The notes under the pieces: model-generated | What the model was told of the DNA's origin: nothing | The model's input: only the letters and a program-made list of their open reading frames with translations | Database searches by the model: none | In this document: positions 1 through 12,022 of the stretch, in pieces | Position numbering within the stretch: position 1 is the stretch's first letter | How the letters are laid out: each line of letters begins with the position of its first letter | Program-made: the position numbers and the translations under genes | Source: Lanius collurio | Taxonomy: Eukaryota; Chordata; Aves; Passeriformes; Laniidae | DNA: 64,000 nucleotides | NCBI GenBank assembly: GCA_020086605.1 | Contig: JACBWW010000046.1 | Span: 5,827,945-5,891,944 of the forward strand | Reading direction: 5' to 3'

Positions 1-1998
1 TTCTTCCCCAAAAGCTCTCCTGATCACTGGTCTGGGAGCATGTGAGTGCCTGATAGTACTGTGACCCCATGGAGCATCTTTTAGGTTTCAGGAACCTTTG
101 GAATGTGTGGAAATACCTTCCAAAACACACCAGGGCAGGTTGTGATCCAGCATTGTGTCAGATGTGGAGTCTTGTGTAAAACAACCAAATGCAAAATAAT
201 CTGCTGTGATTTTACTAACTGCAAATCTCTTCACTTATTTTCCAGAAATGAGCTTGGGAAAATAAGGTGGTGCAGCCAGGCTGCTCCCAAACTGCCCTGA
301 AACCTGAGCATGCCTCGTGCCAGAGGGACTTGTTCTTTCTGTGCTTTGAAAGCCTCCCAGCACATCCCTTTCAAGGTGGCACCTTTCTTCCCCTGCTCTT
401 TCCTTGGGTGTGCAGCACCAGAGGACAGCAGCATATCTGTACTCTTTAGAAGAAAAGCAGGAAAGTTGGGGAAAAGAGGAATTGCAATATTTGTCGGAAT
501 CTACTCGAGAATTCCATTTACCAGGCGGGTTCTGCTTGCACCTGGCCCTCTGGTGCATGGATAACTGCTCCCTTTGAGTCATTTCTGACCCCCTTTGATG
601 GCCTGGGCTGACTCACTTGTCACGCTAACATCATTCTACTTTTGTTTTGCAATGTTTGGGTATTTTTTTATTAAGAAATACTGACTGTTTGCCTTGGCAG
701 TGGTGTTCATTGGTTTGATGTGGCATTTTTTAGATAGAGTGTTTATTCAGTCTCTTGCATTCTTTCTCAGGGGTGGGGTGGGATGATCCAAACCTTTTCA
801 ACATGCTGGTGATCCAAGTGGCTTGTAAAAGGCTTGAGCCAAGGCCTCTTCTGATGGAAACCACCAGTTTCCTCCAACTCCAAAGGGCAGGCTCTGAGGA
901 TGAGACAAACAGGCTTAACTGATTCCCATTTGGGTGAGAAACCTGGATCCCAGAAGGAGATGGCAGCAGCACAAGCAAGGGAGCAAGAACCCCACTGCCT
1001 TGAGACAAGCATGGGTGCACCCACTCAGTCCAGCTGATTGACAGGTTCAAATGCCCCAGGTAGATCTGGCTAATGGCATCTTAAAACAGCTTTGCTTCTT
1101 TTTTCTTGGCCCTGAGAACTGCTGGTGTTTTGTCTTTCCACATTATCTATTTGGACTTCTTTATTCTTCCCTGTCCCAGCAAGACAAGGGTGACTGTGAG
1201 TTACTGCTCAGCAGGTCCCTTGCAGCCAGTGATGGGTTGCCACAAGCTTTTCCCTCTGCTAATGTCATGCTCCTCTGCCAGGAGGAATCAAAACTTTTAT
1301 ACTGGATGTTTTCTTGGATTGAAACCCACATGTGCTTCATCTCAAAGTCTCCATGTTGCAACACCAGCATGGCCAGGATGTGTGATCCATTCACATTCCT
1401 TCCTTTGATGCGGTGGACCAGGGATGGGATGTGTTCTCAGTGCTGTAAGGAGCATATTTTGCACACTTTTACATAAGACTGCAGGAATGCAGAGCTCCTC
1501 AGGTCCTACAGCCAGGAGGTTTTGGTGAGCAAGGCCTTCTGCTGACTCTGGGTTTGGGCAAGTGTTACCAGCTCACCAGGATTTCCTCACTCCTGCATGC
1601 ATCCTTGTTGTGCCTGGGGAGCAGACACAATTTGCATTGCGAAACACCCCCTCCAAAGCTCCACTGGTTTTCTTTGGGAGTAGCTCTCTAGTAAGGCACA
1701 TCCCTTATGCCTTTTGTTTTCTTACTGGAGCACCTCACAGTTGTGATTTTTTGGTCTCTCCAAGCATAAGGTTTGGTGTAGGGTGCTGAGATTGGTGGGT
1801 GCAGGACTGACAAGATGTTTGGGAAGCCTTTCTGGCCCATCAAGCCCTATGATGCCTTTAACTGCACCCAGACCCAGCTGCCTTCAGCTGTGGCATGGGC
1901 TGCCCTCAGGTCCTCAGTTTTTGGGGGGCTGGATGTGCTGTATGTCAGTGTTGACACACACCACCTGTTACTGACCGCCTCTCTCCTTCTGCTTTCAG
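1..1998 (+). other. GPC3: GPC3 last intron (3' part)
   Basis: This sequence lies upstream of the GPC3 terminal exon and ends in a pyrimidine-rich tract followed by CAG at 1996-1998, a normal splice acceptor. No other exon with glypican-like coding potential is visible in it; the open frames here are short and overlap one another on both strands. The intron starts beyond the left edge, so its length is unknown. I see no recognisable repeat family in it. Confidence 0.8.
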
Positions 1999-2174
1999 AG
2001 CTGGCGTATGACCTGGATATGGATGACATCTCTGCAAATAAGCAGCTTCTGAATCAGCAAAGCAAAGACGGTGCTGCAGTTCCCAGCAGTGATCCTGGGA
2101 GTGCAGCCACCCACCCCAGTCCTGCTGCTGCAATGGCCCTGGTCCTCCTGCTGCTGCTGGGCCACCAGCCATGA
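1999..2174 (+). CDS. GPC3: Glypican-3, terminal coding exon (C-terminus and GPI signal)
   Basis: Glypican-3 is a GPI-anchored heparan sulfate proteoglycan of the outer plasma membrane. It restrains Hedgehog signalling and modulates Wnt and BMP signalling; loss of the human gene causes the Simpson-Golabi-Behmel overgrowth syndrome. The exon opens in phase 1 after the acceptor at 1996-1998 and encodes 57 residues, counting the split first codon, to the TGA at 2172-2174. The identifying motif is ELAYDLDMDD at the start, which closely matches the ELAYDLD stretch of vertebrate GPC3. The middle (SANKQLLNQQSKDG onward) is poorly conserved, as is usual for this region. The last 17 residues (PAAAMALVLLLLLG, then HQP) form a short hydrophobic tail following small residues, as in a GPI-attachment signal; the cleavage site cannot be fixed by eye. 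The heparan sulfate attachment serines lie in earlier exons outside the window. GPC4 follows in the same orientation, which supports the assignment. The alternative, GPC5 of the paralogous GPC5-GPC6 pair, fits the motif less well. Confidence 0.9.
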
Positions 2175-2410
2175 GCAGTGCTGGTGGCATCACTCCATGT
2201 TTCTCCATGCATTTTTTTAGTGGGGAAGATATTTGGAACCTATTCTGAAGTATACGCACATTTCCAGAAACAGGACAAATTACTTGAGTCAGTTTTTCAA
2301 GACTCTTCACAGAAAAAAACCCAAACTAAAAAAGTGTTGGTTCATGGCAAACTAGTAAATATCTAACAGGCCTTTTTAAAGATAATCCTATTTAATATAA
2401 GTAGATTCAT

Positions 2411-2416
2411 ATTAAA
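2411..2416 (+). terminator. Candidate proximal poly(A) signal (ATTAAA)
   Basis: This is an ATTAAA hexamer about 240 nt after the GPC3 stop codon, in AT-rich sequence, followed by a short GT-rich stretch (TTGTGTTCC). ATTAAA is the commonest natural variant of the poly(A) signal. Use is inferred only from position. Confidence 0.4.
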
Positions 2417-3127
2417 TTGTGTTCCTCGCAGTTTTTGAAGACACAGGTCTCCCTTGCTGTTAAGGTGAAAACTGTATTTCAAGTTGTTCGAACATACACA
2501 GGGTACAGAACACCTATGGCTTATGAAATTCTCTGAGCAAATATCATACCCCTGATCCTAGTTGACTTAATACAGATTTTTTCTGTAGTTCAAGTGGTTT
2601 TTGTACTTACTCCAAATTCGAGTCTCACCCCTGGGAATTTGGTCAGGACATAACAGAGATCATGTGAAGAAAGGATGGAGAAGATCAGACACACGGCAGG
2701 AGGAAAAATGCTGTGGACAAGAAGTTGTCATACATTGTGATTGTGGTGGAGATGTATTCCCCTGGGCACAAAGCCCACTTGCATCATGGCAAGTTGCAGG
2801 TGATTTTGCTGCTCACCTCCCAGCCAGGTCCTGAAGCCCTTCAGTGCAGGTGGCTGATCCCCATGAGCATCCTTGTGGCACATGCAACAGCCTGGTTTCA
2901 TTCTTCAGATGTGAAGCACCTCCTTTCCCATGGGAAACCTGCAAACACAGCTCCAGCCAAAAGGACAGACAGCAGGGATGTACATGCTGTACTTTGCAGG
3001 GTGAACAATGGCTGTCCAATGTGTTATGCTACAAAAGGGGAAAAGAAAAGAATTTACAGGACCCTCAGGCAGATGAGACTCTTACTTATGTGTTTCTTTG
3101 CATGTTCCTTTACATAAGCTATTCTAA

Positions 3128-3133
3128 AATAAA
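3128..3133 (+). terminator. Candidate distal poly(A) signal (AATAAA)
   Basis: This is a canonical AATAAA hexamer about 950 nt after the GPC3 stop codon. A GT-rich element (ATGTGTGTGAG) begins about 40 nt downstream, the spacing expected of a cleavage and polyadenylation site. It is the best-formed signal in the first kilobase after the gene. Confidence 0.5.
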
Positions 3134-3384
3134 GATTGGTTGCTCTAAAAGTGGTGCCCTGGAAATAGCCTCCCATGTGTGTGAGCCAAAGCCTGTGTTG
3201 TACTGGAGTGGGCAGCCTGGGAACACCAACTGTGCCCAGCTCAGGGCCACCAGGGAAAGACTTGGCTTGGTCTGACTAAATGGATGGGCTGGGTTTGGTT
3301 TGGTTTCTGGCCAAGATGGTTGCATATTTCTGTTTCAGATCTGACTTTACTAGAGTGATTATATCCACAGTATCTTAAGCTGCA

Positions 3385-3432
3385 GCATGTGCACGTATGT
3401 GTGCATACACCCCCTCACACGCACATGCATGC
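3385..3432. repeat. Alternating purine-pyrimidine tract with inverted arms
   Basis: Positions 3385-3410 alternate purine and pyrimidine without a break for 26 bases. After a short CCCCT interruption, 3416-3432 alternate again. GCATGTGC at 3385-3392 is the exact reverse complement of GCACATGC at 3421-3428, and GTGTG at 3399-3403 pairs with CACAC at 3416-3420, so the tract could also fold as a hairpin. Confidence 0.75.
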
Positions 3433-4960
3433 TTCAAATATTTGTGTGCATCAGGCCTCTTTTAGCGCAGCTTTATATTTAGGAGAAAGTAGATAGTTCC
3501 AAACCATGTAGCCAGATGGTTTGGAGAGTGGAAACTTTACCCAGTCTAAGTAGTGGGGCTGATCTGTCTGACTCTGATTTTAAGCCTTGGAATGGCATGA
3601 AGTGCTTTGGGCAGAAGGAGAGATGATTGTTGCCCCACTCCTCAGCATGGAGATGTTGACTCACAATTCAGTGCTCCTGATGCAAAGGAGCAGATCTGGG
3701 CTAACCCATTGCATGACCTGATGGTTAATTGTTGGAGACCTGTCCTGGGCGGTTTCAGAATTCTCGTGTCCTGTCCGCACTGGGGTGAGTGCTGGGGGTG
3801 TTTGGGCAGAGCTGGTGATGTGCGGTATTCCTGTAAGGGCTGATTTTTTTCATCCAGGCAGTGTGATGTGGTTTTGTATTTTATATTTTACATGTTCACA
3901 AACCAAACTGCAATCCTCTCTTTCTCTTGGGACTGTGCTTTGACCTCTGGGTCAAAGGTGTCCTGGTGCATGGAGTGATTCAACAGAGAGCCAATGGTGG
4001 TGCTGCCAGAGGCATTTCTTTACCTTCCTGCTGCTCTGCTCTTGTTCTGGCCCAGCTCTTGACATCATCCCATCTCTGCATGCTGCAGCTGGCTGAGCCC
4101 ATGAGCCTCTGCTCCACCAAAGGGAATATTTTATTAGTGCCACTTGAATTTCCATTGCTTCTTCCCTTCTGATCATGTTCCTTTCATCCCCCAGGAGTGC
4201 TGGGGGTGGAGGTGGGCTGGTGGGTTTTTTCAGCGATGATGTGCTGCCTCTGCCTCACCAAGTATCACTGGTACCAGTGCAAGGACGTCATCTCCTCTAA
4301 TATTATGTCAGAAATAGTCTGTGTGCTGCTACTTCCTTAGATAAGCAACAGGATTGGAGGGTGGCAGCAGTTTTTTGGTACAAGTCCAGTGTGTTTTCTC
4401 TCTGAGGAGCTGATGTATCTCACAAAGCCTGATGGGTTCTCCCATTTGCACCACCACAGTGTGATGCTGATATGTCTCAGCAGAAGACCCCTCTGAGGCA
4501 CACCGAGCCTGGTTTCCCTTTGCTGTTTAGCAAAGCTGTGCTCGCTGGAGACTTTGTTATGATCAGAGATGACAAGAAAACAGCCTTTGAGCCCACTACA
4601 TGCCAAGTTTATCAAATAATGGATTATAACTAGAAAAAGAAGCTATTGAATTTTCCCCTGCCTTGGGTTGGTGCACATGTTTTAACAGGGGGTTTGCAAG
4701 GAGTGCCCTGGCCACTGAGGTAGAATAAAGCTGGTGTTAAGTTTTGGGCAGTATTTCATTCCCAGGTCATGAGAAATAAGGAGTAATTTTTTCCCTGTTT
4801 GTTTCTCTTCACCAACTCTGTGTACTGCCTTGTCATGGGACAGGACCCCTGCCTCAGGAGATGGCACTGTCACCTCCCCTCTATGTGTGTACCTGGAACT
4901 CCAAACCTTGTCCCAGGGCACGCAGGTTTAACTGCTGATACACAGTTGAGATTATTTCAA

Positions 4961-5044
4961 GTTTTATCATTATTGATATTATTATATATTATTAATGAGT
5001 ATACATATAATATCATATCATATCATATCATATAATATAATAAT
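4961..5044. repeat. AT-rich block with (TATCA)n pentanucleotide repeat
   Basis: An 80-base stretch is nearly all A and T. It contains about four tandem copies of TATCA at roughly 5010-5031, flanked by degenerate TATTA and TAATA units. It is a typical short microsatellite. Confidence 0.85.
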
Positions 5045-7334
5045 GTTTATGTGAGTCAAGGAGGAGTCAGACTTGAGCTGCTGGCAGGTGCCAGGGCTGC
5101 AGCTCAGCTGTGCACACAGCACCATGATAACAGTGATGTGACTTCGACACCAGTGGTGGCCACTTCTGGCCAGCAAAGCTTGTCACCAGAGTAAATACCG
5201 GGGGTTTTAGCTGAATAGAGGAGTTTATGGTATGAAGATGCTTCTGGGAAAAAAAAACAAACAGGGGAAAAACTCCTTTTCAGATAATTTTTAGCTCTAT
5301 AATGAAACCCAGGGCCAGTTCTGAGCTGTTGCTGACTCCAGTCCCTGAGTCTCCCTGTACAGAGCTGTGGACTCCTTGGTGCAGCTGCCAGCATCGTGTC
5401 CCAGTGGTGCCTCGTGAGCTTGGCACCTTGTGCCGGTGCCAGATAAAGGCCTGGCAACCTTGGGAATGTTTCCCATCTCAGGTGGTTGAGCCCTCACTCC
5501 TGCCAGTTAATCTTAATGCTTCTTAGCCAGCTCTGCTGCTCCTTTAGACTCTACTGGCAGCAGTGGGATGGCAGGAGCCTGCTGACCCCATGCACAACCC
5601 ACATGTGGGCAGGAATGAGCACCATTACCCCTCATGTAAAGGCACTGGATTCTCTGGAGGGGTTTGCAAGCAAAAGGTGATGAAGCCAACACCTTTCCTT
5701 GTGTCTGAGGGTGGTGATGAGATGCAAACATGTGCTTAGCATGTGTAATGTATTTCTGCATTAACCACGCATCAAATTGTAATTTAAAGCCAAAATATTA
5801 TTGTTGGATTGGAAGTTCCAGTTCATTAATCAATTGACTAATAGTTTAGTGCTGGAATGGTAAAATCTAACTTGCTGAACAGCTGCTAAAAACAGCTGGT
5901 GCTTATGGCTCATGCCACTTCACCCCATGGTTTGAGGAAGTGAAACCTAGAATGTCTCGGTTTCATTTTTCAGGGAGCTTTTCAGAATTCCTCATTCATC
6001 TCCATGAGCAAAGCCCTCAAGCCCTCTGGAGCATGGGCCTAACAGGGATCCAAGGACTGGATTCACTGGGGCTTCCAATTGAAACCAAATGCCCCTTGCA
6101 TGGAGGATGCAGAGAGTACCAGCTGTGCCTGCAAGCCTGGCAGCGGACATGGGGATGTTCCCGTGGGTCTGCAGAAGGGGGGCGTGTAATCCTGTATCAG
6201 GTATTTTGATTTGCTTTTGAGTCAAAACTGGTGCATGGGCACAGCAAGGGAGATACCAAAAGGGCAGTTTCCAGCTGCTTCCCAGCCTTGGAGGGTGCTT
6301 GGTTGGTGCACAGCTCAGGGTCCTGGTGGGGTGGCATGCTGGGGACTGCTGTGCTGGGAGGGAGGAGGTGACTGTCTTACACTGCCTTCTGCTCTGCTTT
6401 GTTGGCAGCTGCTGGTCCATGGTGATATGAATGGGAGGCAGTGGTGGTGGACAAGAGGCACAAAAGGGAGCAGGGAGACAACCAGGCTGCAGCAGGGATC
6501 ATATCTGGGATGTTGCCTAAGTCTCTAAAGTAAAATATATGAAACCACACAAAGACTCAAAATGCTCCCAACAGCCAGGTGTGCTGCTGAGACACCTCCT
6601 TCCCATGTTGGAGCACATAGCTCAGTGGTGCGACTGGCCATGGCCAAGTCCACCGGACCAGTCATGACCTGTAGGCTCTCCGGCTCATCTAAGCTAAAGC
6701 AGCTCAGAAATATTCTTTGGTTTCCAAATACTGGGGTCACTTGGTGGGAATTTCCTTGACCTTTCCAGCAGCCACTACAGCTTAATAATTAGCAAATGCT
6801 GCTAAAGCTTTACTAGATCACACACCACACCCTCTAGAAGCAGGTGTCCATTTCCAGAAACCCAGGGATTTTTCAGTTTGAGCCCCACAGCTGGGGGTGA
6901 CTCAGCTGAGCACCAGTAAAAGCACAAATTCTCCTAGTATATTATTTGTTCCCTTAGCAAGGAGTTAGGTATGGAGGTACTAGGGGAATGAAATCTGCAG
7001 CCAGAAGGGAATGGGGTGAAACTATGACATTGGAGGATGCTTGCTGGTCCTTAGTGTGGGAACTTGGGTTTTTTCTTAGAGACGTGGTGAAGGTCCCCAT
7101 ATGAAGAGAAAAAGTGGATTTTGTCCAGCTCCAACCTGTGTCTTGCTAATGGGAGACCTCCCTAAGAAGTAGAAGTGGGGGGAAAATAGCAACCCAAACC
7201 CACAAACAGCCTCCTAAACAGACTTGTCAAAGTGTTACTAAGGGCATTCCCTGGAGATGAGGTAACTGAAATTTTGGCATAGGAAGATGAAGCACTGTGG
7301 CATATTTATACAGTCAGCAAATTTACTGCCTTCC

Positions 7335-7352
7335 AAAAAAAAAAAAAAAAAA
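7335..7352. repeat. Poly(A) tract, 18 bases
   Basis: This is a run of 18 A residues. No retroposon body or target-site duplication is recognisable beside it, so it is called a homopolymer rather than a retroposon tail. Confidence 0.9.
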
Positions 7353-10300
7353 GCCCAGAAAAAGCACTGAGCATTAATCAAATATAGTTTATTTTGTCAA
7401 ACATTGTAACTTTTTGAAAATAACCATCTTGGTGGTGTTTTGCTGAGAGTGTGCTAGGGTCTGAAGTGCGTGGCTGTGCCTCAGGGCTGCAAAGTGACGC
7501 ATCCCACTGTCCTTCCTCATGTATAACACCATTGCCTCCTAAGCCATTGTGTCCTAGTGAGGCTCCTCGTGAGCCATATGCCAGCACTGCAGCCCAGAAG
7601 GTTTGGAGAGGGAAGAAAAAGATCCTTGCTAGTATGGGTTTTTTCCTCCTGGGTGCCATGTGGTGGGGCAGGAGCTGTTCTGGTACCCAAGAACATTTTA
7701 TGGGGATGGGAGGGCCCCATTGAGAGATTATCCAGCATTACTTCAGATGCTCCTTAGTGGCAACAGACAACAAAGATTTCTCCCAAGTGATCCAGCACAT
7801 CACCAGTATTGAAAACCAGATTTTTCATAGCAGAAGCACAGATTTAGCCTCAACCTCCCAGTTTACTTGCTGTCTTCTTCCTTGTAGGAGCCCAGCAGAG
7901 ACCTCAGCAACTTCTTGCAATGAGTCAACACATTTAAGGATCTCTGCCATTTGTTTTTGCTTGCTTTCACTGTCTTATCTGTTATTATTATTTCAGTGTG
8001 CAAAGATGCTGCACATCCAGAAAGGAAATCACTGCTGGATCCAAGACGCACAACCACCCTTTGCATCCAGGTCTCTGCAGGCAAATCACTAGAAAGAAGT
8101 GGAAAGCCTGCCTGTAGCAGCCTGCATCCTTTCAGTGTCTTATTATATTACCATCCACCATGTTAGCAAATAGGAAAACAAACATGGGCTTGATAGCAAA
8201 GTAAGAGGCTGTTTAATTACAGATGTGAAGAAGAATGAAGTTTATGTATATTCCACCCAGAAGTGGATTAAAGTGGTGACCTTTTCTGTGGTGTGAAACG
8301 GGTTTGTTGTGGAGTGCAAGCATCTTGTTTCACTTCAAGATCTGGCGACATTTCATTGCCCTTGTTGTTTATATTTAACACTGGATGATGTCTCCTGAAT
8401 CTGAATCTCAGCAGCTGACAGTATTTTCTGAGAACTTGTCATCTGGACTCCATCTAGCAAAATTCTTGGTATTGGGTGTATCTGTTCCCATTTGATGGAA
8501 AAACAAAGTTTTATGGAAAAAAAAAAGGAGAATGGTAGCATTAGTGACTCATGATGTTGATCTGAAATTTGTGGAAGAATCCAGGATTTGGCTCAGGGTG
8601 CCAGACCTGTCGTATAAGTTACTGCTATTGCCTATCACTGTGTGTGGGATAAACATCTCCTGAACATGGTAACCAGCACAGATATTTGCCATGGCAGTGC
8701 CACAGAGGCATCAGGGATGGCTTTGCTGTGCTCAGCCTCCTGTGACCTCATCAGAGGAGGGGGATACTATTTCCAGCCCACCAAAATACCAGTACCTTGC
8801 TTTCTTGAATCATTGTAGCAGGGCCCTTGCTCCAGATTCTTGACTGTTCTGCTCCTGACAAGGATGATAGAACAGAGGGGCAAGGGAAGGGGATTTTTTC
8901 CACTGGTGTCACCAGCCTTGGTGGTGTGAAACCCCCTGCAAAGTATCGGCTCATCATCATGCTGATGCTGCAAGCCCAGTCTGGGCACTGCCACCTGAGT
9001 GGCCATGGAAGCCCTTGCCAATGCTTCCAGCAAATGCTGGTGGCTCAAAGGGCCAGGCTGGGCAGCATGGGACAGGGAGATGCTGTCTTGTGGAGGAGTA
9101 AAGGCGCTAATTGGCTGGTAAATTGCAGAGAGGGTCAGATCAGGCCTGTGGGGTGACACTGGTTTGTTAATGAAGGACCGATGGCAGCAAGGGGGCTGCT
9201 CTGTGACTATCACCAGCAGCTCTTTCCTTAATTGCTGCCTCTTCACAAGGCACAGCACTGAAAGGATCCAGGGCACTGCTGCCCGGAGCTCCCACCAGCC
9301 GGCCTGCCTGGGTTTGGGGAACCAGGGGATGTTTCGCTGTAAGCTGGATGCATTTCAGTGCCCAAGGCTAGGGTACAGGGCAGCGCTGTCTTGCTTCCCC
9401 AAGGCACTGAGGTGAGGGGCAGTAGCAGCTGTGTGGGCTCAGATTCTTGCCCTTTCACTACCTTGAGATGCTCCCACACAGAGCAAGGCACACCGATGCC
9501 GGGACTAGGGAATGGTGACCCACTTTTCAAGCCATGGCAGAGGTAACACCTTTTAGAGTCACAGTGGGGAGGAAAGCCATGCCACCAGGCTCCGCTCTGG
9601 CCTGGGAGGATGCTGCTGACGGCTTGACCAGTCCAGAGGTCCATAACAAAAAAAGCTGCTTTGGGAGGGAGAAAATTCATTAATATAACAGGGATTGCCT
9701 TAAAGCTGGAGGTGATCCAGCAGAAGGATCGCACAAGGAAATGAGCTTGGCTGCGCAGGGTGGCTGTGTCACACAGCTTGGAGACAAATGTTTAGCAGCA
9801 GCGTATCTGCTGGTGAGAGAATAACTAGAGACATGGGTCTTGCACCTTTTAAACACTCCAAGTCTGCAGACTGCAAATGTGGAGATGGGATATGCATGCT
9901 GCTTTATTTAGTATTGTAAAAGCTGTGCCACATTTATGGAAACCACCCTGCAGACACAAAATTTAGGACTGCAAAAATAGTTTTTAAAAAAATGTCAAAA
10001 AGAGCACAAAAGTGGAGAAAACCTCTCGTCATCAGTGTCCCAGCTCCAGCTCTGTGGCAATGCTCAAGGGAAAGCTATTGCTTCCCCTCATGCTGTTGCT
10101 GCATCATGAGGCTGAAGGGTTTCACAACTAATAATTTATGTCTTTTCCAGGGACAGACAAAGAAGCTCACTGAAGTTGGGGACTAACTCATCCCCCTGCA
10201 AGGCCACAGCTTAGGGGGGTGCAGGTGACAGGCACAGGGGGGAGATGGCAGCAGCTGCCATAGGTGGCATGAGCTGAGGTCTTCAGTTTTAGGGGGTCAA

Positions 10301-10500
10301 ACAAGGGATAAGGGAGAGGCTGGAGCACTGGGAGGTCTCAGCACAGAGTGCAGGGAGGGTGTGAGCACCAAGGGAAGGAGGGGACCCCCAACTGCTCTGT
10401 GTGACTGTTGGACAGTCTTGGTGTCACCTCCCTCCACAGAGACCTCCACAACATTCACTCATTCCTAAGGGGGAAAAGAGTCCTTGTATGTGAGGGCATG

Positions 10501-10529
10501 ATAATAATAATAACAACAATAACAATAAC
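10501..10529. repeat. (AAT)n/(AAC)n trinucleotide microsatellite
   Basis: About four ATA-type units pass into AAC and AAT units. The tract is interrupted and short. Confidence 0.85.
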
Positions 10530-11995
10530 CACCACTGCTCTCTGCAGTTTCCATGCTTCTTGCCTGAAACTTCTTTTTACAGCCTTTGAAGAGTGATCAT
10601 TTTAAGCAAGATATAGACAGATCATTTAATTATTTTTAAGGAGACTGATTGATCCCACTGCCTGATGGGCTGCCAGACTCTGCCTCTGGTGATTGTCTGG
10701 CAGAAGCTCTTGGTCATTGTGGTCTTGACCTGCTAATCCAATCTCTAAAGGAGTAACTCAAGGTTCTGATGTTCCTGTCTGCTGACTGTGGGATAAGTGG
10801 ATTCCCCTTTTACCACCTCTTTTACGCAGTCTCACATGGCATTTTGGTTAATGTTCTGCTCTTAATCTTGTTTCTGACAGCGTGGAATGGATGTGTGGAT
10901 GGTTTGGAGGGCTGTCAGGAGAGCCTGGATGGGCTCTGGGCTGCTGGAGAGGGACTTGCTCCTGAGCCCCTGGCTTGTTCCTGTTAACACTGTGAAACCC
11001 AAGGGAAAAGCTGGCTGCACAAGCAGGGGCAGCCATGGCACAGGCAATGAAATCACTGCTACCAGAAGTGCAAAGGAAGGTCAGAGCAAGCCATGCCCAG
11101 AGTGTTTTTCAGAGGATGTCTGGAGCATACAGGCGGGACTAGGGAATGTCAGTCTCTGCATGTCAGCCAAACCTGCTCTGCCTCTTTTAAGGGGTCTCCA
11201 CCAATGCTACTTGTCCCTGGGTAGTGTTTGGCCAAGGGGTTTGTGCAGTTTGTGGTGCTCCATTCCAAAAGTCATGGTTAGACAAAGTGTTAAATAAAAC
11301 ATAATTTGCTCCATGTTCCCAAGTGTGATGAGCCCTGAGGTGCTCACAAAGTGGAAAGGTGCTGATGCTTCGCCTCTTGTCACGTTCCCATGCTCTTTTT
11401 CTCCTCAATCTCCTCTCTTCCATGGAGTCCTGGTCAGGTACACGCCAGCATTGATGTCCAGGGTAATTAAACCATTTGTTTTTATATTTTTTCCACTTGA
11501 AAGTGTCCCTCTGAGAGAGGCCAGATGCTCCTGCTTTTGAAGCATACTTCTTCTGGGGGCTGAGGACATCCCCTATGCCAGCACTGCTATCACAGGGGCA
11601 CCTTTCTGCACAACCCACCTCTGGCAAGACACAGACTGAGGCTGCATCATGTCCCAGCAAAGGAGGAGCCCATTCTGCACCAGGTCCTGCAGTTGAGATG
11701 TGGCTTAGGTGACTTAGGAGCATGTCTGTGTCTCTGGGACATGTGTGTGTGCTGGCTAGCAGGCTCTGGGGAAAAAACATCCATAGGAGCTGGTGTCATT
11801 GTAAATGTCACAGTATTGTCATTCCAGCAGTGTTGGAGCTGATGGATGAGCCAGGCCTGCCTTAGAAACCAAATTAAATTTATAATAATTTTTAAATTAA
11901 GAAATAATTAATTTGGATTTCCCTTCCTGCCATCTGTTTTTGCATGATTTGTGTGTGATTTTTCAGTTTTCCCACTGCAGCCGTGGGACTTGGGG

Positions 11996-12022
11996 AAAAA
12001 AAAAAAAAAACAAAAAACCAAA
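11996..12022. repeat. Poly(A)-rich tract
   Basis: About 15 A residues are followed by CAAAAAACCAAAAC. It is low complexity, with no attached element that I can name. Confidence 0.85.

Larger units (their letters stand above)
2175..3150 (+). other. GPC3: GPC3 3' UTR (3' limit approximate)
   Basis: The UTR follows the TGA at 2172-2174. Its end is not fixed by the sequence: an ATTAAA variant hexamer lies about 240 nt after the stop, and a canonical AATAAA lies about 950 nt after it with GT-rich sequence downstream. The end given here assumes use of the distal AATAAA. The open frames in this stretch have no recognisable homology. Confidence 0.5.

Noticed and set aside
7335..7352. Poly(A) tract as a retroposed gene tail
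   Set aside because: No gene-like sequence precedes it on either strand and no target-site duplication was found.
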